Positions 37,996-51,929 are shown, counted from the first letter of the stretch. The stretch is DNA of 64,000 nt from Cryptomeria japonica (GCF_030272615.1 NC_081411.1:212368744-212432743); one strand, 5' to 3'. Numbers and translations are program-made. Notes: generated by a model from the letters alone, not told the origin.

Positions 37996-39957
37996 TGTAA
38001 TGCCCCGCCAGGAAACCTCGAAGGGATAAAGCTAAAACACTCGAATGGAGTGCAAATTTAAAAAAAAAAAAAAAAAGACACAACATAATGATACAATGAG
38101 TTATCAAAATCTCAGATAACACAACGAAAGAATAAACAATACCTAAGGAGTTTCCCAATGTGATTGCTTAATTTAACATCTAACTCAACTAATGACATTT
38201 GATCCATTTAAGTAGGTTAACTTAATTACATGTTATTACTTAAAACATGGATATAATTTGTTTAGTAAATTAAATTTATAGATAATAGGACACGTTCATC
38301 CGTTAGAGTTTAAATTAGATAACATGATGAGTTTATCCATTAAGGTTAAAATATAGATGGCATAATGAGGTTTATCCATTAGAGTTAAAGCTATGGCTAA
38401 CATGATTAAGTTCATCTAATAAATTTTAACCATTCATTACGTTCAATCTTACATTAAACATATGCCATGCATCTAATTTCATATCATACTTTAACTTCAT
38501 AATAAAGTAATGAATACTTCCCATGCCTACTTAATTGCGCTATTAATTACTGAATATATTTCAATAATCAAATCTACATTCTCTGATAATCCTAATTACT
38601 GCATTAAGTAAAATGAATACATACATGCATTTGTGATTATCTTCATTTAATCCCCATTATACATTTTAACATAAAGCATCCAACATGCCGAATTAAAAGA
38701 AAACATAAAAATGTGAAAACACCACATAACACCGAAATGATCTCGGAGTTCACCCTTAGTGGGCTACATCTCCAGGTCTACTCAACTGCAAGACCCCTCT
38801 GTTACTTAATCAATAGTGAAGAATACATAAGGTTCACATCATTTACAATCTTGCCATCAAGGCGAACATAACCAATAATACATACAACCACTTTGGTCAA
38901 ATAAATAGATGAATGATCCTTGAATAGGAAAGGATCCAACTGAATATGATAAGAAGCAATAATAATAGATCAACTGGAGCATCTGCGAAACTAAACATTC
39001 ACAACCCATCATAAGCATCCCATGGTCTAACATGAAAATCAGGTTCTCACGAGGGCAATAAACATCAGTACGACTCCACAACCATGCTCCTATCAAAGGC
39101 AACACAACCACATACTAGCGAACAAAATCAATGAACTCCTAAAACCCAGGAATACACAAGGTCAAGCAAATAGAGTTTGATATGGTAGGATCACCCACTT
39201 GGTCAAACTAAACTTAATACGAGGTGCACTGACGGACGATACTCTAACTAGAGACCTTACTAGCTATGGTCTACCACAAACCAATATTTAACACTCGCAC
39301 AAAGGATATGATCGAATACAAACTATCACATGAAAACAATCAAGATTCAGAATCAAAGACATAAATCGGTACCCAAATCGATAAATGACAATAACCAACA
39401 ATTACAAATGAGGACTTGCCATTTCATAAGAAAATGTGAATATAAAAAATTACATGCATAGGTAGAGATTAGGAAGGACAATCTATTCTACATTGGTTAA
39501 ACATTAAAATCGATCCAGTTTTCTAACGGATCTAAGTTTGACTGCACTAATCTGCCTCATCTAGGTATAGGTTGTTCATGGTTTTCTAACTTGCTAAGTT
39601 CATATGCATCATACATAACAGAAATACTCATTATGAGATCCCATATCAAAATCACATGAATATGATTATTATACATGCAATACACACAATGATATAAAAT
39701 CAAATATTTATTAATCACTTAAAAATCGGATAATCATTTTCAAAATAAAACATCACTTCCATCTTTGATCGAAAACAATGATCTAATTTCATCTCTTACA
39801 ACATAGATATACACTTTAAAAAAAAATGGAAATATACATGTTTAAATGAAATCAAAATCGATGTTCATTTCCTAAATAAATTGATATTTCCTTGCATGGA
39901 TATAACAAAATACAGATTTAATATTAATTAATATATATGTATTAATCCAAAATTGAT

Positions 39958-39976
39958 AATATATATATATATATAT
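39958..39976. repeat. AT microsatellite
   Basis: A (AT)n run of about nine units inside the AT-rich part of the outer LTR. Confidence 0.9.
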
Positions 39977-40272
39977 CAATCCACAATTAATATTAAATTT
40001 ACAAATTAATTTTTAATTAATATAAACATATATTAATCCACAATTAACAATATATATATACACTTAAATAATAATTAATAATAAAAAATATACTATTTAA
40101 ACTTTTTAAATAATAATTAAAATTTTCTTTGTACCCAAACTTTATACATTGTAACATTTTTTTTAATAACATTTAATAACTTGAATAAAAATAAAATAAA
40201 AAAAAACCTTTTTTTTGTTTACTGTGGGGCCCACCTCCCATCACGGGAGTAGTGGAAGCCCACTGCAGGGTT

Positions 40273-40379
40273 CCTGCGACCACACCATGGTCGCAGGGTT
40301 CCTGCAGTCACAATGTGGACGCAGGTCCTGCGGCCACATTATGGTCGCAGAGCCCTGCGACCACCAATGTGGTTGCAGG
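40273..40379. repeat. Four GC-rich palindromic hairpins in tandem
   Basis: Four ~25-bp inverted repeats, at 40,273-40,297 (cctgcgacca then tggtcgcagg), 40,301-40,325, 40,327-40,350 and 40,354-40,379, set in AT-rich LTR sequence. Stems differ by a few bases that often still pair. A chance 80-codon frame over this array is not a gene. Confidence 0.9.
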
Positions 40380-41464
40380 TTCTACTGCAGTTCTGGTGCG
40401 ACCCGAGGGGAGGAGGGGCGCGAGTTGAGCCTCGGCTCCTCCGCCCTCCAACCCTAAATCCAACCAATGAAAAAAAATAAATTTGATTTTATATTTAAAA
40501 TAAACAAAAAAACATAAAAACCCAGATTTCTTAAATCTCTAGTCTCATACAAAGACTAAAATATAATTTTTTCTATACAACTTTAAAAAACAAAACAAAA
40601 TGAGATCCCAGATTTCTTAAATCAACAGTCTCATACAGAGACTAAAATATATATTTTTTTGTCCAAAATATTAAAAAGCAAAAATGAAACCCCAATTTTC
40701 TTCAACCAAAAATCATTTTAGGCAACAAGAATCATTGCTCACACATGATTCCACCATTCAGCCAAACTCTAGACTAATTTCTCAATCAAACATAATCCTG
40801 AGAGCTTTCAATGGAGATTTAAACCAAAAAAATACAGGGAGAGTACCAAACCCAATCTTTGATTAAGCAAAGAACCAAAATGATACAGAGATTCCTACCT
40901 CATTTAGCAATACTGGAAGAGATTTGTTGAAGAGTCCAACTTGCAAGCTCCAGATCAATTCTTCTCTTGCAGAAATATTTTTCCCCAAAATTTCTCTAGA
41001 ACATCTTCCAAAACGTCTCTCTGAGAATTATTTTTCCAAAAATTATTCTTCCCCAAAATATTTTCCAACCCTAGGTTATATGGGAAAAGTTTTGAGCAAA
41101 AATCTCATTTTTGTATTTAAAACATTTTAATTTAAAAATCCCATCCCAAAATTCTTATTTTTGAATTTAAAATACTTTTACACAATTTATTTCTAATTTA
41201 GAAAAATCAAAATGCCTCTTCCTCAATTAATTTCTAATTTTCTCAATTTTAAGGAAACTATCATTTATATTTCAAATAGGTGGCGAAAAGTGACTCGACG
41301 CTTGGGTAGATGTTGGATGGGATAATCTGCCACATGTGCCATAGTGGGTGTTTTCCAAGGGTCGCTAGGAAGATAGGGCTTCATTCTTAAGAAGGCAATG
41401 CAGAAGTTTTCGTCCGATATCCAAATATTTTTAGGGTTTTTTCAAAGGGTTCCCGCAGTGCCGT

Positions 41465-43559
41465 ATGGGGAGTTCCAACTGGCAAGGCCCGAATGTTAAG
41501 GGGAGAAACACTTATAGGGGTATGAAATCAGCTAATTTCATTTTTGCAAACCGATCTTTTGCTGAAGTGGTAGCCAAGGGAACCTAAGTTGCTCCTAGGG
41601 CTTCTGTGTTTGTGGTTGTTGCTGGTTTGGCTGGTCCTAGGGCATCCGGGTCTTTTAAACAAGCAGATGCCGCTGTTACTGTTGGTAAAGACACGGGGTA
41701 CTTGAGTAGTAAAGCTCATTTGGAAAATAGTAACATGGTTCACTCTGTTCCTTCGAAGGAGGTTTGGTTTCCATGACCTCTTTTTGATTTCTTTGGTTCT
41801 GTTGTTGCTGATAGGGCTTCCAAGTTACATTCTGTGGCTATTTTAGGGGAAATTTGGGGTCTTCCGACCAACTTATCTAAATTACATTCTAAATTATGCA
41901 AACGTTGGCCTACATTGATTTGTTTTCAGCTGTTATCTTCCAATTCCTGTGTTTTGGTTTTCGAATCCCCCCATTGTAAGGATGATGTTTTTGCAAATTC
42001 ATTTCATTGGTTTGGTAATGTTGTAGTTAGGGTTTCTACTTGGAAACCTTTTTTTGTTTCGGAATGGGTCAAACCTAAATCTCTTCTGGTTTGGTTTAGA
42101 TTTCCACAGCTTCCCTTTGAATTCATGGATCCGGAGGTGTTGAAATCCATAGGGGATAACTTTGGTAATTTTTTGACATCTAAATCCGTTTTTGAGGAAG
42201 GGAAGGTTCTGGTAAAATTATGCATTTTGGTTTCCTCCCTGTCATCAGTATGCCCAATTTCTTGTAATCTTAAATCAAATGATGGCATTTGGAAGCAACC
42301 TATTGTGAAGATGAATGATGATCTATGTCAAAATCGGATTATTGTGGATGCTCCCCTATTTTTTGATTTTTGTAATGTTAAAACTGGTATAAACAGTGAG
42401 GTAGATCAGAATGTTTCTTTCAATCTTGCCCCTGCTAAAGACTCCTCTCAGGTCTTGGTGGGGGCCTGTTCATCAATTCAAGGAGGACCTTACCAATGCC
42501 GCTCAAATTAATCATAACACTACTGTTAAAGAATCTACTCAGGTCTTGGTTGGGTTTGTCCGTCAATTCAAGGAGAACCATAACTTTTCCGCTCATCTTA
42601 ATCTTAAATCTGCCACTATTGTACTTGAAAGTGAGGCGAACACCTTATCTTTGGTTGTATTGGAAGTTCCCAAGTCTGTCGGTCATGATAAAGATGGCAT
42701 TCCTAATTTAGGTAACCAGTCGGGTCTTCCTCCATTACAAGATTCCCATGTTTGCCCTATTCAGAAGGAGGGGCTTGTTGGTAGCTTAGGGGATGAGGTC
42801 CTTAATCCTCTAGAATGATCGTATGGTCCTATTGCAGACACTAGGGTGATTGCTCCAGTTGTGTCTACCACCGTTTGCCATGATGAGGATGCTTTAATTC
42901 AACAAGTGAAAGAGTTACTACATAATGAGCCTCTTAGGGAGTGTGATATGCCTGAGTCTATGCACATTTCTCCAGATGAACACATGGATCAGCAGGTTGA
43001 GCAGTTGCTTAAATCTAATAAGGATTTTGAGGAAGAGGAGGTCTCAGAAAAGGTTATGTGCTCTATTGGAAATGACCTGGATTTAATTCATAAGAGTTTG
43101 TCAAATTCTCCTTCCTTAAATCCATCTGAGGTCCCTGTTAATACCTCTCAAGATGATCCAAAATGAGTGGTTCTTTAGGAAGTGGCCCTGCCTCATCGGC
43201 CATCTCCGGTTAAAATTCCCATTAGATCTTCTATTGCCCAGGTTGAGCTGAATTTCCTTGACACTATAGTGTCCCCGGGTAGGGGTAGACCTCCAAAGAA
43301 TCGTAAAACTCAGTTGGAAATTGATGTGGGTATTCAACAAGTTTTGTCATCTTCCCTTGGGTTTAAGAAGGCTGCCATATTGTCCTTTGGGAATGGAAAA
43401 GGTAGTGGTTCCTTTAAATTAAAAAAAAAGTGTGTTATCAGTCCTCCGGTAACTAGATCTGCGGCGGTCAAGCGAAGCTTACATACAAGCTTTGGGGAGA
43501 ATTGTTCTTCTCCCATTAATGAAAAGAGGGGAGTGTCGACCTCCCCTCGAGATCAATGA
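41465..43559 (+). pseudogene. LINE ORF1, DUF4283-type nucleic-acid-binding protein
   Basis: The LINE's putative RNA-binding chaperone. The ATG at 41,465 (MGSSNWQGPNV) opens a frame running to 42,511 with two stops (near 41,583 and 41,775), then a frameshift near 42,430-42,510. The second frame continues to 43,559 with few stops. The DUF4283-like domain covers about 41,830-42,200 (KLCKRWPTLICF to SLLVWFRFPQLPFEF). The middle is acidic. The C-terminal part near 43,280 carries PGRGRPPKN, an AT-hook-like motif, followed by a basic stretch. The zinc knuckle often found in plant L1 ORF1 is not visible. The stop codon overlaps the ORF2 start as ATGA. Confidence 0.8.
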
Positions 43560-46500
43560 AGATTATCTCATGGAATGTTAGGGGCTTAAATGCCCCTAAC
43601 AAGAGATGCTTGATCAAGTCTCACTTAGACTTGGTTAAGTGGGATCTAGGTTTACTTCAGGAGACTAAACTTTCGTTGGAGAACTCCGTTTGTATATTTT
43701 CTTCTTGGAAAAAAGTGGAAGTTTTTTTCTTGTCCGGCTACTGGGGCATTGGGAGGCTTGGCTTTGTTATGGAATGATTTTGTAGTTGATGTGAAATTGG
43801 TTGTGTCTGAGCCAAATTGGATGTTGTCATTAGTTTCATTCAGAGCTTCTAGTTTTAAAGTTTGGGTGTTTAACATTTATGCTCCCTCAGGTATCTTGGC
43901 TAAATACAATCTTTGGCAAGAGCTCATTAGGGTGTCATCCCCCCTTAGGAATCATTCTTTTGTCATTTTTGGGGGAGATATTTTAATGCATTCATTTTTG
44001 ACATGTCTCTTTTTGATTCTAAACCTAATAATGGCCTATTCACATGGATGAACATGAGGAAAAAATTCTCTCAGATCGTGGAAAGATTGGACAGATTTTT
44101 ACTCTCATCTAATTGGTTCGATTCAGACATTGAGTTTTTCTCTTCCATTCTTCCCTATCTAGGTTGGATCATTTTTCGGTCTCTCTGACTGTTGTAAGGG
44201 ATAGACCTTCACACAAAATTCCTTTTAAGTTTGAGCCAATGCGGTTTAGGGATCCCTCTTTTCTTCCCCTCCTGTGACAATGGTGGGGAGAGGATCCATT
44301 CTTTAGAGGTTCTAGAATGTTCCAGTTGGTCAAGAAGATTAGTTTAAAAAAAAATAATATTAGGGGATGGAACTCCCTTCATTTCAAGAATATTTTTGAA
44401 GAAAAACAAAGGATTTTAGATATGTTAGAGGTTCTGAATAGGCAATTCTTGCAGCATGGTTTGGGATCTAAGGTATTGGATGAAATCAGGTTCCTTAGGA
44501 GCGAATTAGACGAAATTTTGGCTAGAGAGGAGGTTTATTGGAGACAAAAGTCTCAGGAGTTATGGCTAGCTGATGGTGATAAGAACACAAAATTTTTCCA
44601 TGCTAGTATAAAATGAAAAGGGTCAGGAGTAGGATTTCTTGTATTCAGGATAGTCAGGGGAATATTCTCTCTGAGGATGGGGATATCTCTAAGGAAGTGA
44701 TTAAGTTTTTTAAGAATCTTCTCTCATCTAAGAATATTGATGAATCTAATAATATCTCGTCTCTCATTCCCTCTCTTGTTTCTCCCGAGGATAATAGAAT
44801 GTTAATGTCTCCTTTCTCAATAGAAGAGGTTAAGGGGGCTATTTTTGCTATGAACCTGGATAAGGCTCCTGGGCTTGATGGTTTTACTCCTTTGTTTTTC
44901 CAGAAATTTTGGGATTTTGTGGGTCAGGATGTCCTTTTGGCTTTAGAGGAAGCTAGGAGAAATAGGTCTATCCTTAAAGAAATGAACACTACCTCAATTG
45001 TCATTTTACCTAATAAGGAGGACCCTAAAACCTTCACAGATTTTCATCCTATAGCTTTATGTAACACCATTTATAAGATATTTTTAGAAGTAATTGCTAT
45101 GAGGTTGGCCATTCTTTTACCAAGAATAATCTCCCTTGAGCAAGGAGGTTTTGTTCCTCAAAGGGAAACTCCTGAAGGGGCTATAGTTGCTCATGAGGTC
45201 TTACATTCGATCTCTGCCCAGAAATACCCTGCCATGATCCTTAAGTTAGACATGATGAAAGCTTATGATAGGGTTGAATGGAATGCATTAAAAATTATCC
45301 TGTTAAGGTTGGGTTTCTCCCTGGCTTGGATAAAATGGATTATGGCTTGTATTTCCTCAGCAAGATTTTTGGTTCTTATTAATGGGTCCCCCTTGTGGTT
45401 TCTTCCACTCTTCTAGGGGTTTAAGGCAAGGGGACCCGCTCTGACCTTTTTTATTTATCTTATTAGCTGAAGCTCTAAGTCGGGCAATTGACTCAGCTCG
45501 TGAGACGAGTTTATGGAAGGGTATTAAAATTTAGAATTTTGATCAGAGGATTTCCCATTGCCTTTTTGCTGATGACACCCTCTTATTTGGTTGTACAACC
45601 TTGAAGGAGGCTTGAGTTATTGATCAATTAATAAGGAATTATGCAGCTTTTTTGGGTCAGAAGGTCAACAAGGAAAAATCTAATATTTTTTTCTTAAACA
45701 CTCACTCCTTGCTCTAGGATAAGCTTCAAAAGTTTTGGGGTTTCCAACTTGGGGATCTCCCTTGCACTTATCTAGGAGTTCCCTTTTTTGCTAATAAGGT
45801 TAAGGTTAGTTTTTGGGATAAAGTAGTTTCTGGGGTGTCTAAGAAAATCTTGGCATGGAATCACAAATGGCTCACCATGGCTGGGAAAATTGTGTTGATT
45901 AAATCTGTACTGAATGCAGTGCTAATTTACTTAATGTTAATTCTAAAAGCTCCAAAGGCTGTTACTGTTAGTTTAAAGGATACTCTGAGATCTTTTCTTT
46001 GGAATAATAATAGGGATGGGAAATCTAGGATCCCCTTGTTAGCTTGGGATAAGGTTTGTCTTCCTAAGGAACTTGGGGGGGCTGGAATTCGTAGTTTGGA
46101 AAATCAAAATCTAGCCTTGGGGGCCAAGTTAGTGTGGAAATTGTATGATAATCCAACGTCCCTTTGGGCTAGAATCATGTTCACTAAGTATCTTTCTAAT
46201 GGATCTAGGAAGTCTATTTTTAGGGCCTTGACACTGCCTAAGGGGTCGGCTATTTGGAATTTCATTGCCGTATCTTTCTTGGGTTGTGCATAAGGTTACA
46301 AAAATTAGATTTTGGGATGATGCCTGGAATGGTTATTGTCCTATGGATTCTATTAGGGATTGGTCTCCCTTGAAATCAATACTTTTGGATAAATGGGGGG
46401 TCTATTTATTAGACTACTTTAATGTAGTTCATAATGGACATCTGGTGATGGCTCAATGGAAATCTATTGAGTTTCTTCCTGTTAGTCCTAGTCTGAAAGA

Positions 46501-49282
46501 AGATTTTTATTCTATTCTTAAAGACAAACTTATCATTTTGTCTGAGAAGGATGATGAGCTATTTTGGACTAAGAGTTCATCTGGAAAATACTCAGTGAAA
46601 GATGGATACAACTCTCTTATGTCGGCTAAGGATCTCTCTTCTTGGCCTTACAAATTATTCTGGCATCCAACATGTCTGCCGAAGGCTAGAGCTTTTGCTT
46701 GGATTGCTGTTCAAGATAGGGTTCTAATTGTTGGTATTATAACAGACAAAGGGAGATTGTTGGCATTCCAATTACAATAAGAGATTGTTGGCATTTCAAT
46801 TAGGATATTGAGAAGGTTGTTGATGATTATGGATATAACTGATTAAGGATGTTTACTGTCTTAATATTATTATTTTGTCATTGATGTCAAGAAATTGATT
46901 TTCTAATTCAGTATGATGTTGCCATATCTTAAGAAGTATGATTTGATGAGTATAAAGATGTCGGTAAAAGACACAGAAAGAATGTGATGAATAAGGGAAG
47001 GAATAAGTTATTCAATGGGCAACTATTACCGAGTTAGACAATGATGAGATCATGATGTTTAGATTGTTTTGATATCCTACATATGTTGTTGATTGTAAGG
47101 TTAATACTATACTATGTTACCGAGCAAAGAACCTAGTCGGTAAACCCTAAGGAACCTAGTCGTTAAACCCTAAGGTTATCGCTATCAATTAATGAAGGCA
47201 GAATGTCTACCGAGTGAAGTTTAGTATTTATCGAGTTGCAACTGAGTAATAACAGAATGCATTGAATGAATAAAAGCATTATTTAATGAAGGAAGTTGAT
47301 GAGCTAGCTATGATTAAATGATTGGTATGCCGTGCATGAAGTTTGTTAAAGAATCAATGGTAAAGGAAAATCGACAGGAAGATCTATAGTTCAGATTGAA
47401 CCACAATACCCTAGCACAAGTTCTAAGAAATGTATGCAAGTTCCAAGGCGGGGTAAAATGTTTTCAGATTGAAGAATACATTGAACCTGGTCAAGTTTGA
47501 AGATTTGATGGCTATGATTGATCATGGGATATGTGATCAAGGAGATTAAGCGGTTAGCAATTGTTTATAAATAAGGAACTATTGATAAACAATGTATGCG
47601 GGCAAGTGTATGCACAAGGATGCTACATACTGATTACCGAGCATATAAGCTTGAAGACCTGTTTGAATAATAGAGTATAGAGCCCAGCAGATGGACAAGA
47701 TAAGTCCTATGATTAGATTTTAATGAGCAAATAAGAATCTGCTTTAGCATTTTAGATGTGAAATTGCAAATATATTTTTATTACTGTTATTTTGTAAAGT
47801 GACAGAAAATCTCTTAACCGAGTGGACTTAACAGTCTTATTTGTAAAACCCTATAGCAAGGTGACATTCTGATTGAGTGTTTGAAATCCTTTAACAAGGT
47901 CACTTCTAACAAGGTGAAGATCCTAACAGATCTGAGGGAAATCCCTTAACCGGGTCACATCTAGCAATGTGTTTGTAATCTTTAACAGGATTTGCTTTTA
48001 ACCGAGCATACTCTAGAAGAGTATATTTCTTAGTGGGTCCGAAATCCCACAGTGGTTTTTCCCTATTTGGGTTTCCACGTTAAATCTAGTGTTATGAGTA
48101 TTATGATGTTTATATGCTTTTGAGTTTGCATGTTTAGCAGTTTTGGTTATATTGCTGAAGTATATGTTACCGAGGTTGAATCTGTTGTTTTTATGGAAGA
48201 TTAAGTTTGTATGATTCACCCCCCCCGCCTCATCTAGTTAGCTTGGCATCTGTACTTAACATTAAGTACTAGAACTGTCACTAACTGGGATGAGACTAGA
48301 TATGATGGGTTTATCTGTTGTTTTCCCTTGTGTTTTGTGTAATCAGAAATTGGAATCGTCATCTCATCTTTTCCTTCATTGTGATTTTTCTCTAGGATGT
48401 TGGAATTGGTTTTTCGAGAAGCTAGGACTATCTTTTGTTACTAGTGGGGACCTTCTCTCTCACTTTAGAGCTTGGCCTCTCTTGTTTTCCTCTTCTTTTT
48501 ATGCCTACCTTTGGATTATAGCTCCATCGATTATTGTTTGGAACATATGGTTAGAAAGAAATAATAGGATCTTTAAAAAATAATCAACTTGGCTTTCTGA
48601 TATTTTAGTCAAGATAGAGGCTTCTATCTCGGAGGTGGTCTTGTCATATATTCATAAGAATTTAGAAAATTTGACATCTTTTTCCCATTGGGATGGCATG
48701 ATCACAAGGACATGGAAATCTCTGTCTAGCATACCTTCTCATGGATCAGTTGCAAAGGTTATGGCTTTTAAAAATAAGAGAATTGTGGGCAGTTGGGCTC
48801 CTCCTCCTCCGGGTCATTTCAAACTCCATTTTGATGGTGCTTCAAGGGGGAATTCGGGTATGTCTGGGGCCGGGATGGCCATTTTTGATCATAATGCAGT
48901 CCTAATTGCTGCTCAATGTCATGCTCTTGGGTCTCAATCAAACAATTTTGCTGAATGTCAAGCTTTGTCACTTGGGATTGATTTGGCTATTTCCCTTGGG
49001 ATCAAACACCTTTCCATCCAGGGGGATTCAATGGTTGTTATTCAAAGTGTGTTGAACTGCAAAAGTAATTGTTGGTATTTAAAGTACTTAATTGATCACA
49101 TTTTGGAGAAATTATCTTTCTTTGATACTTATGTATTATCTCATTGTTTTCGAGAGATAAATAAACTGGTAGATTTTCTGGCTAATTTGGCTATTGACTC
49201 GGCTGCTATTCATAAGAATGTAGTAGTTGACGACATTCCTTATGTTATCGTCTCCGGGTATATGCCACATCCCAAAGATTAA
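43556..49282 (+). pseudogene. LINE ORF2: endonuclease, reverse transcriptase, RNase H
   Basis: Apurinic-like endonuclease at 43,556-44,190 (MKIISWNVRGLN and QETKLS, then FNIYAPSG; the GDFN region is broken by a deletion near 43,975, leaving FGGDI). Reverse transcriptase at 44,320-46,290 (DKAPGLDGFTPLFFQKFW, LKLDMMKAYDRVEW, and an intact FADDTLLFG near 45,570, with frameshifts around 45,400-45,440). A zinc-RVT domain follows (46,560-46,770, resuming at 48,293 with CVLCNQKLESSSHLFLHC). RNase H is at 48,820-49,200 with the Asp-Glu-Asp-Asp set in FDGASRGN, FAECQAL, IQGDS and LVDFLAN. Without the nested LTR it is about 1,400 codons, normal for plant L1. At least five frameshifts or stops make it inactive. 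The 215-codon RNase H piece is intact. Confidence 0.9.
46758..48291 (+). mobile_element. Poly-G family LTR, copy 3, inside LINE ORF2
   Basis: Starts TGTTGGCATTTC (46,786). A 28-bp duplicate of this start precedes it (46,758), each after gagat. It carries GTCATTGATGTCAA near 46,877, the accgag/ggtaaac-rich interior, a ttttccctatttgggtttcc motif and a C8 run at 48,221-48,228 (poly-G on the other strand). A natural LTR end ...CTTAACA is at 48,261. About 30 extra bases lie before gagac (48,292-48,296), which may be a mutated partner of gagat. Removing it restores the LINE frame (KGRL to DMMGL). Confidence 0.75.
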
Positions 49283-49300
49283 GTCATCTATTCTGAGTTA

Positions 49301-49690
49301 TTATCTTCATTTCTTATTGAAGTATATATATTATCCTCTTCTCAGATCATTTTGTATCTGTTTGTCATGTGTTGATAGGAGGCTTTTACTTATATTTTGC
49401 ATGTGGAGTATTTGTACATTCCTGTATCTGGGTTAGATGTTAATGTGTGTTTTTCTTGAGGGATGGAGAGGTAATTTTTAGGTGGCAAAATTTTGTGTTA
49501 GTATCTTCATTTCTTACTGAAGTATACATATTATCCTCTCCTCAGTTCAGTTTGTATCTGTCCTTCATGTGTTGATAGGAGGTTTTTATTACTATCTGCA
49601 TTTGGAGTATTTATACACTGTTACATTTGGGTTAGATGTTAATGTGTGTACTTCTTAAGGATTGGAGAAGAATTTTTTAGGTGGCAGCAT
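49301..49690. repeat. 200-bp tandem duplication in the LINE 3' region
   Basis: Copies start at 49,301 and 49,501 (tatcttcatttctta in both) and agree to about 49,485 and 49,690. A weaker third copy follows at about 49,770-49,900 (gatatacatgtcatcctcc). All lie just after the ORF2 stop. Confidence 0.8.
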
Positions 49691-51885
49691 ATGTAAACAA
49701 CTTTTTCATGATTTGGATACTCACTCACGAATCGACTTAATTATATGGGCACGATATTAAATTTCATCATCGGTTTCATTTGCTTGAGATATACATGTCA
49801 TCCTCCTCTTGGTTCAGATTATTTTTACGTCACATGTGTAAACTGTCCTATGCTTACATATGGGGTGTTGGTATATTTGTTTCATGCAGAAGGATGGGGT
49901 GTATATCTCGGGCGCTACGGGTTAATTGGTTTTTTTTTTGTGGCTTATGAAAGTTTGCTCTAATGTTTTCAAATGATTTTCTATTTTTAGGTCGGGGAGA
50001 GATTTCCTTAAGTTTGGTTTTCTGATATTGATTTGACCTTGTGTCTTGTCAGTAATATCCTCATTTATTATGTGTTTTGGTTGTGGCATGTGTGTTTGGT
50101 GTAGTCCTTATCATTATTTTTTCGCATGCTTTCATCTCCTCAAGCCGTCAACACATTTTCTAAGGTTTTATTTTTTGATGCAAATATCATTGTGCTGGTC
50201 GCCTTGTGCTTGTCCGGGTCTGACAGATTTGGCTTATAGATTATTTGTTTTTAGATTGATGGTATCCTTTGTAATGCCCCGCTAGGAACCCTAAAGGAAA
50301 ACAACACAACTAGGCAACTAAAGGGTGAAATAATTTTTTTTTTAAAGATTAAGTGCACTAACTATAACCATTGCACGTTTATCAACACAACGGAACTCTA
50401 TCATAAGTTTTCCTAAGGGTAACCAATGAAGACTAATTTCATAGATTATATTAACACCACAGTTAATCCATTTAATTAGATAAATTGAATACTTAAGTTT
50501 AAAATTACACATACATCCAAATTTCACAATAAAGAAATAAAAGTATTCCAATGTATTCAATTTCCATAAACCATTTAAACATAAGATCAAAACAATAACA
50601 TTCATTTCACTAACATAATAATATTACAATATCCATTAATACATGGCTTCCAATAATACCACTGGTTACAAAGATATAATATGAAGGTTACATAAAAGTC
50701 TGATACAATGACCACAAGGTCTCAACTGCACAATGATCTCGAACAAGAGCTGGTACATGAACCAAGAAACACCAGCGAAGCCTTTCCTCACCTAAAGATA
50801 CAATCCAGAACATCCGATGGGAAGTGGCACTACCACCTGACCATGTGATCCCAAAATGGAACCACCCCACCGTGCTAGGGGATAGTAGAAAACCCTCAAG
50901 CAAGCAAAGTAAGACAAGTACAAAAGGACTACAAGACTCTGCAACCATCCATGTAACACAACTCACAAAACACTAGTGACTCTAAGAAGAGAGTGTCATC
51001 GCATAGCTTGATGGTTACCATGGTACAACCTCCATAGGTCCCGGGCCCCATACTCGGGTTTCTCCTGGTAACCTCTCCCGAGCCTCCGGTTCAAACTAAG
51101 TCTCATACGGACCCTACCAATCCTTTCGTGAAGACAAGGTGGTAAGTTTGCCATTCCAGGCCTTCTCGTACCATTATGAGCCCTGTACAAGCACTCACCT
51201 ATGCACGAGGTACATTTATCTTAATTAATATTTAATCTACCCACCCCCTAATCAATTATTAGGTTATCACTTTTTAACTAACTTTCGACGGGTTATCCTG
51301 TCATCCACTTCGGGCACGATCCCCGCTCGAAAGCCACTCTCTCTCCTAGGACACTAACAGAAAATGTTTCTCTCTACGAGAACTCTATGGCGAAATAGGC
51401 AACCATAAACAATCCTAACAAGCACAGGTGAAGGATACACAAATACCAACCCAAGATTGACCATTTGGACAAAAACACACAATGGCTCATATCACATAGG
51501 TTATACAACAACACCTGGTCTAGGAGAAATAATAACATAGGACAAAATGACAATTTAACCAAAATACCAATGGAATTTAAGCTTGACTAAAAACATAATA
51601 TATGCAAGATCCTATTACAGGCAATCTTTCCTTAAAAACAACCAAAAGCATAAATAACATGCAATTTACGAATTTCCAGATAACAAGAATTTACCACTAT
51701 TAAATACATAAACTTGACATTTGTCCAATAAATTAAAACAAATTTACATATGTATTAATCTCCTAAAGTATTTCCAATATGTATATCGAATTTAAAATTA
51801 TAAAAAATTACTAAATTCTAAATTCTTTATTCATAAAAAAAAATATTTAAATTGACAAATAAAAATTAAACAATTATATAAATAT

Positions 51886-51887
51886 AC

Positions 51888-51928
<41 letters not shown>
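51886..51928. repeat. Compound AT/TG microsatellite
   Basis: (AT)n followed by about fourteen TG units, within the AT-rich part of the second TGTAATGCCCC LTR. Confidence 0.95.

Positions 51929-51929
<1 letters not shown>

Noticed and set aside
40273-40379. CRISPR-like repeat array
   Set aside because: Units are palindromes lying next to each other with almost no spacer, and the surrounding DNA is plant LTR sequence.
40215-40457. 80-codon open frame with repeated Gly/Cys/His motifs
   Set aside because: It is the direct translation of the palindromic hairpin array. An equivalent frame exists on the other strand of the array at 52,053-52,235, so it reflects repeats rather than a gene.
41160-41182. 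Target site duplication for the LINE (ttaaaata match with 55,261)
   Set aside because: Short, imperfect and AT-rich, in a region where such matches are common; the LINE 5' boundary stays open.
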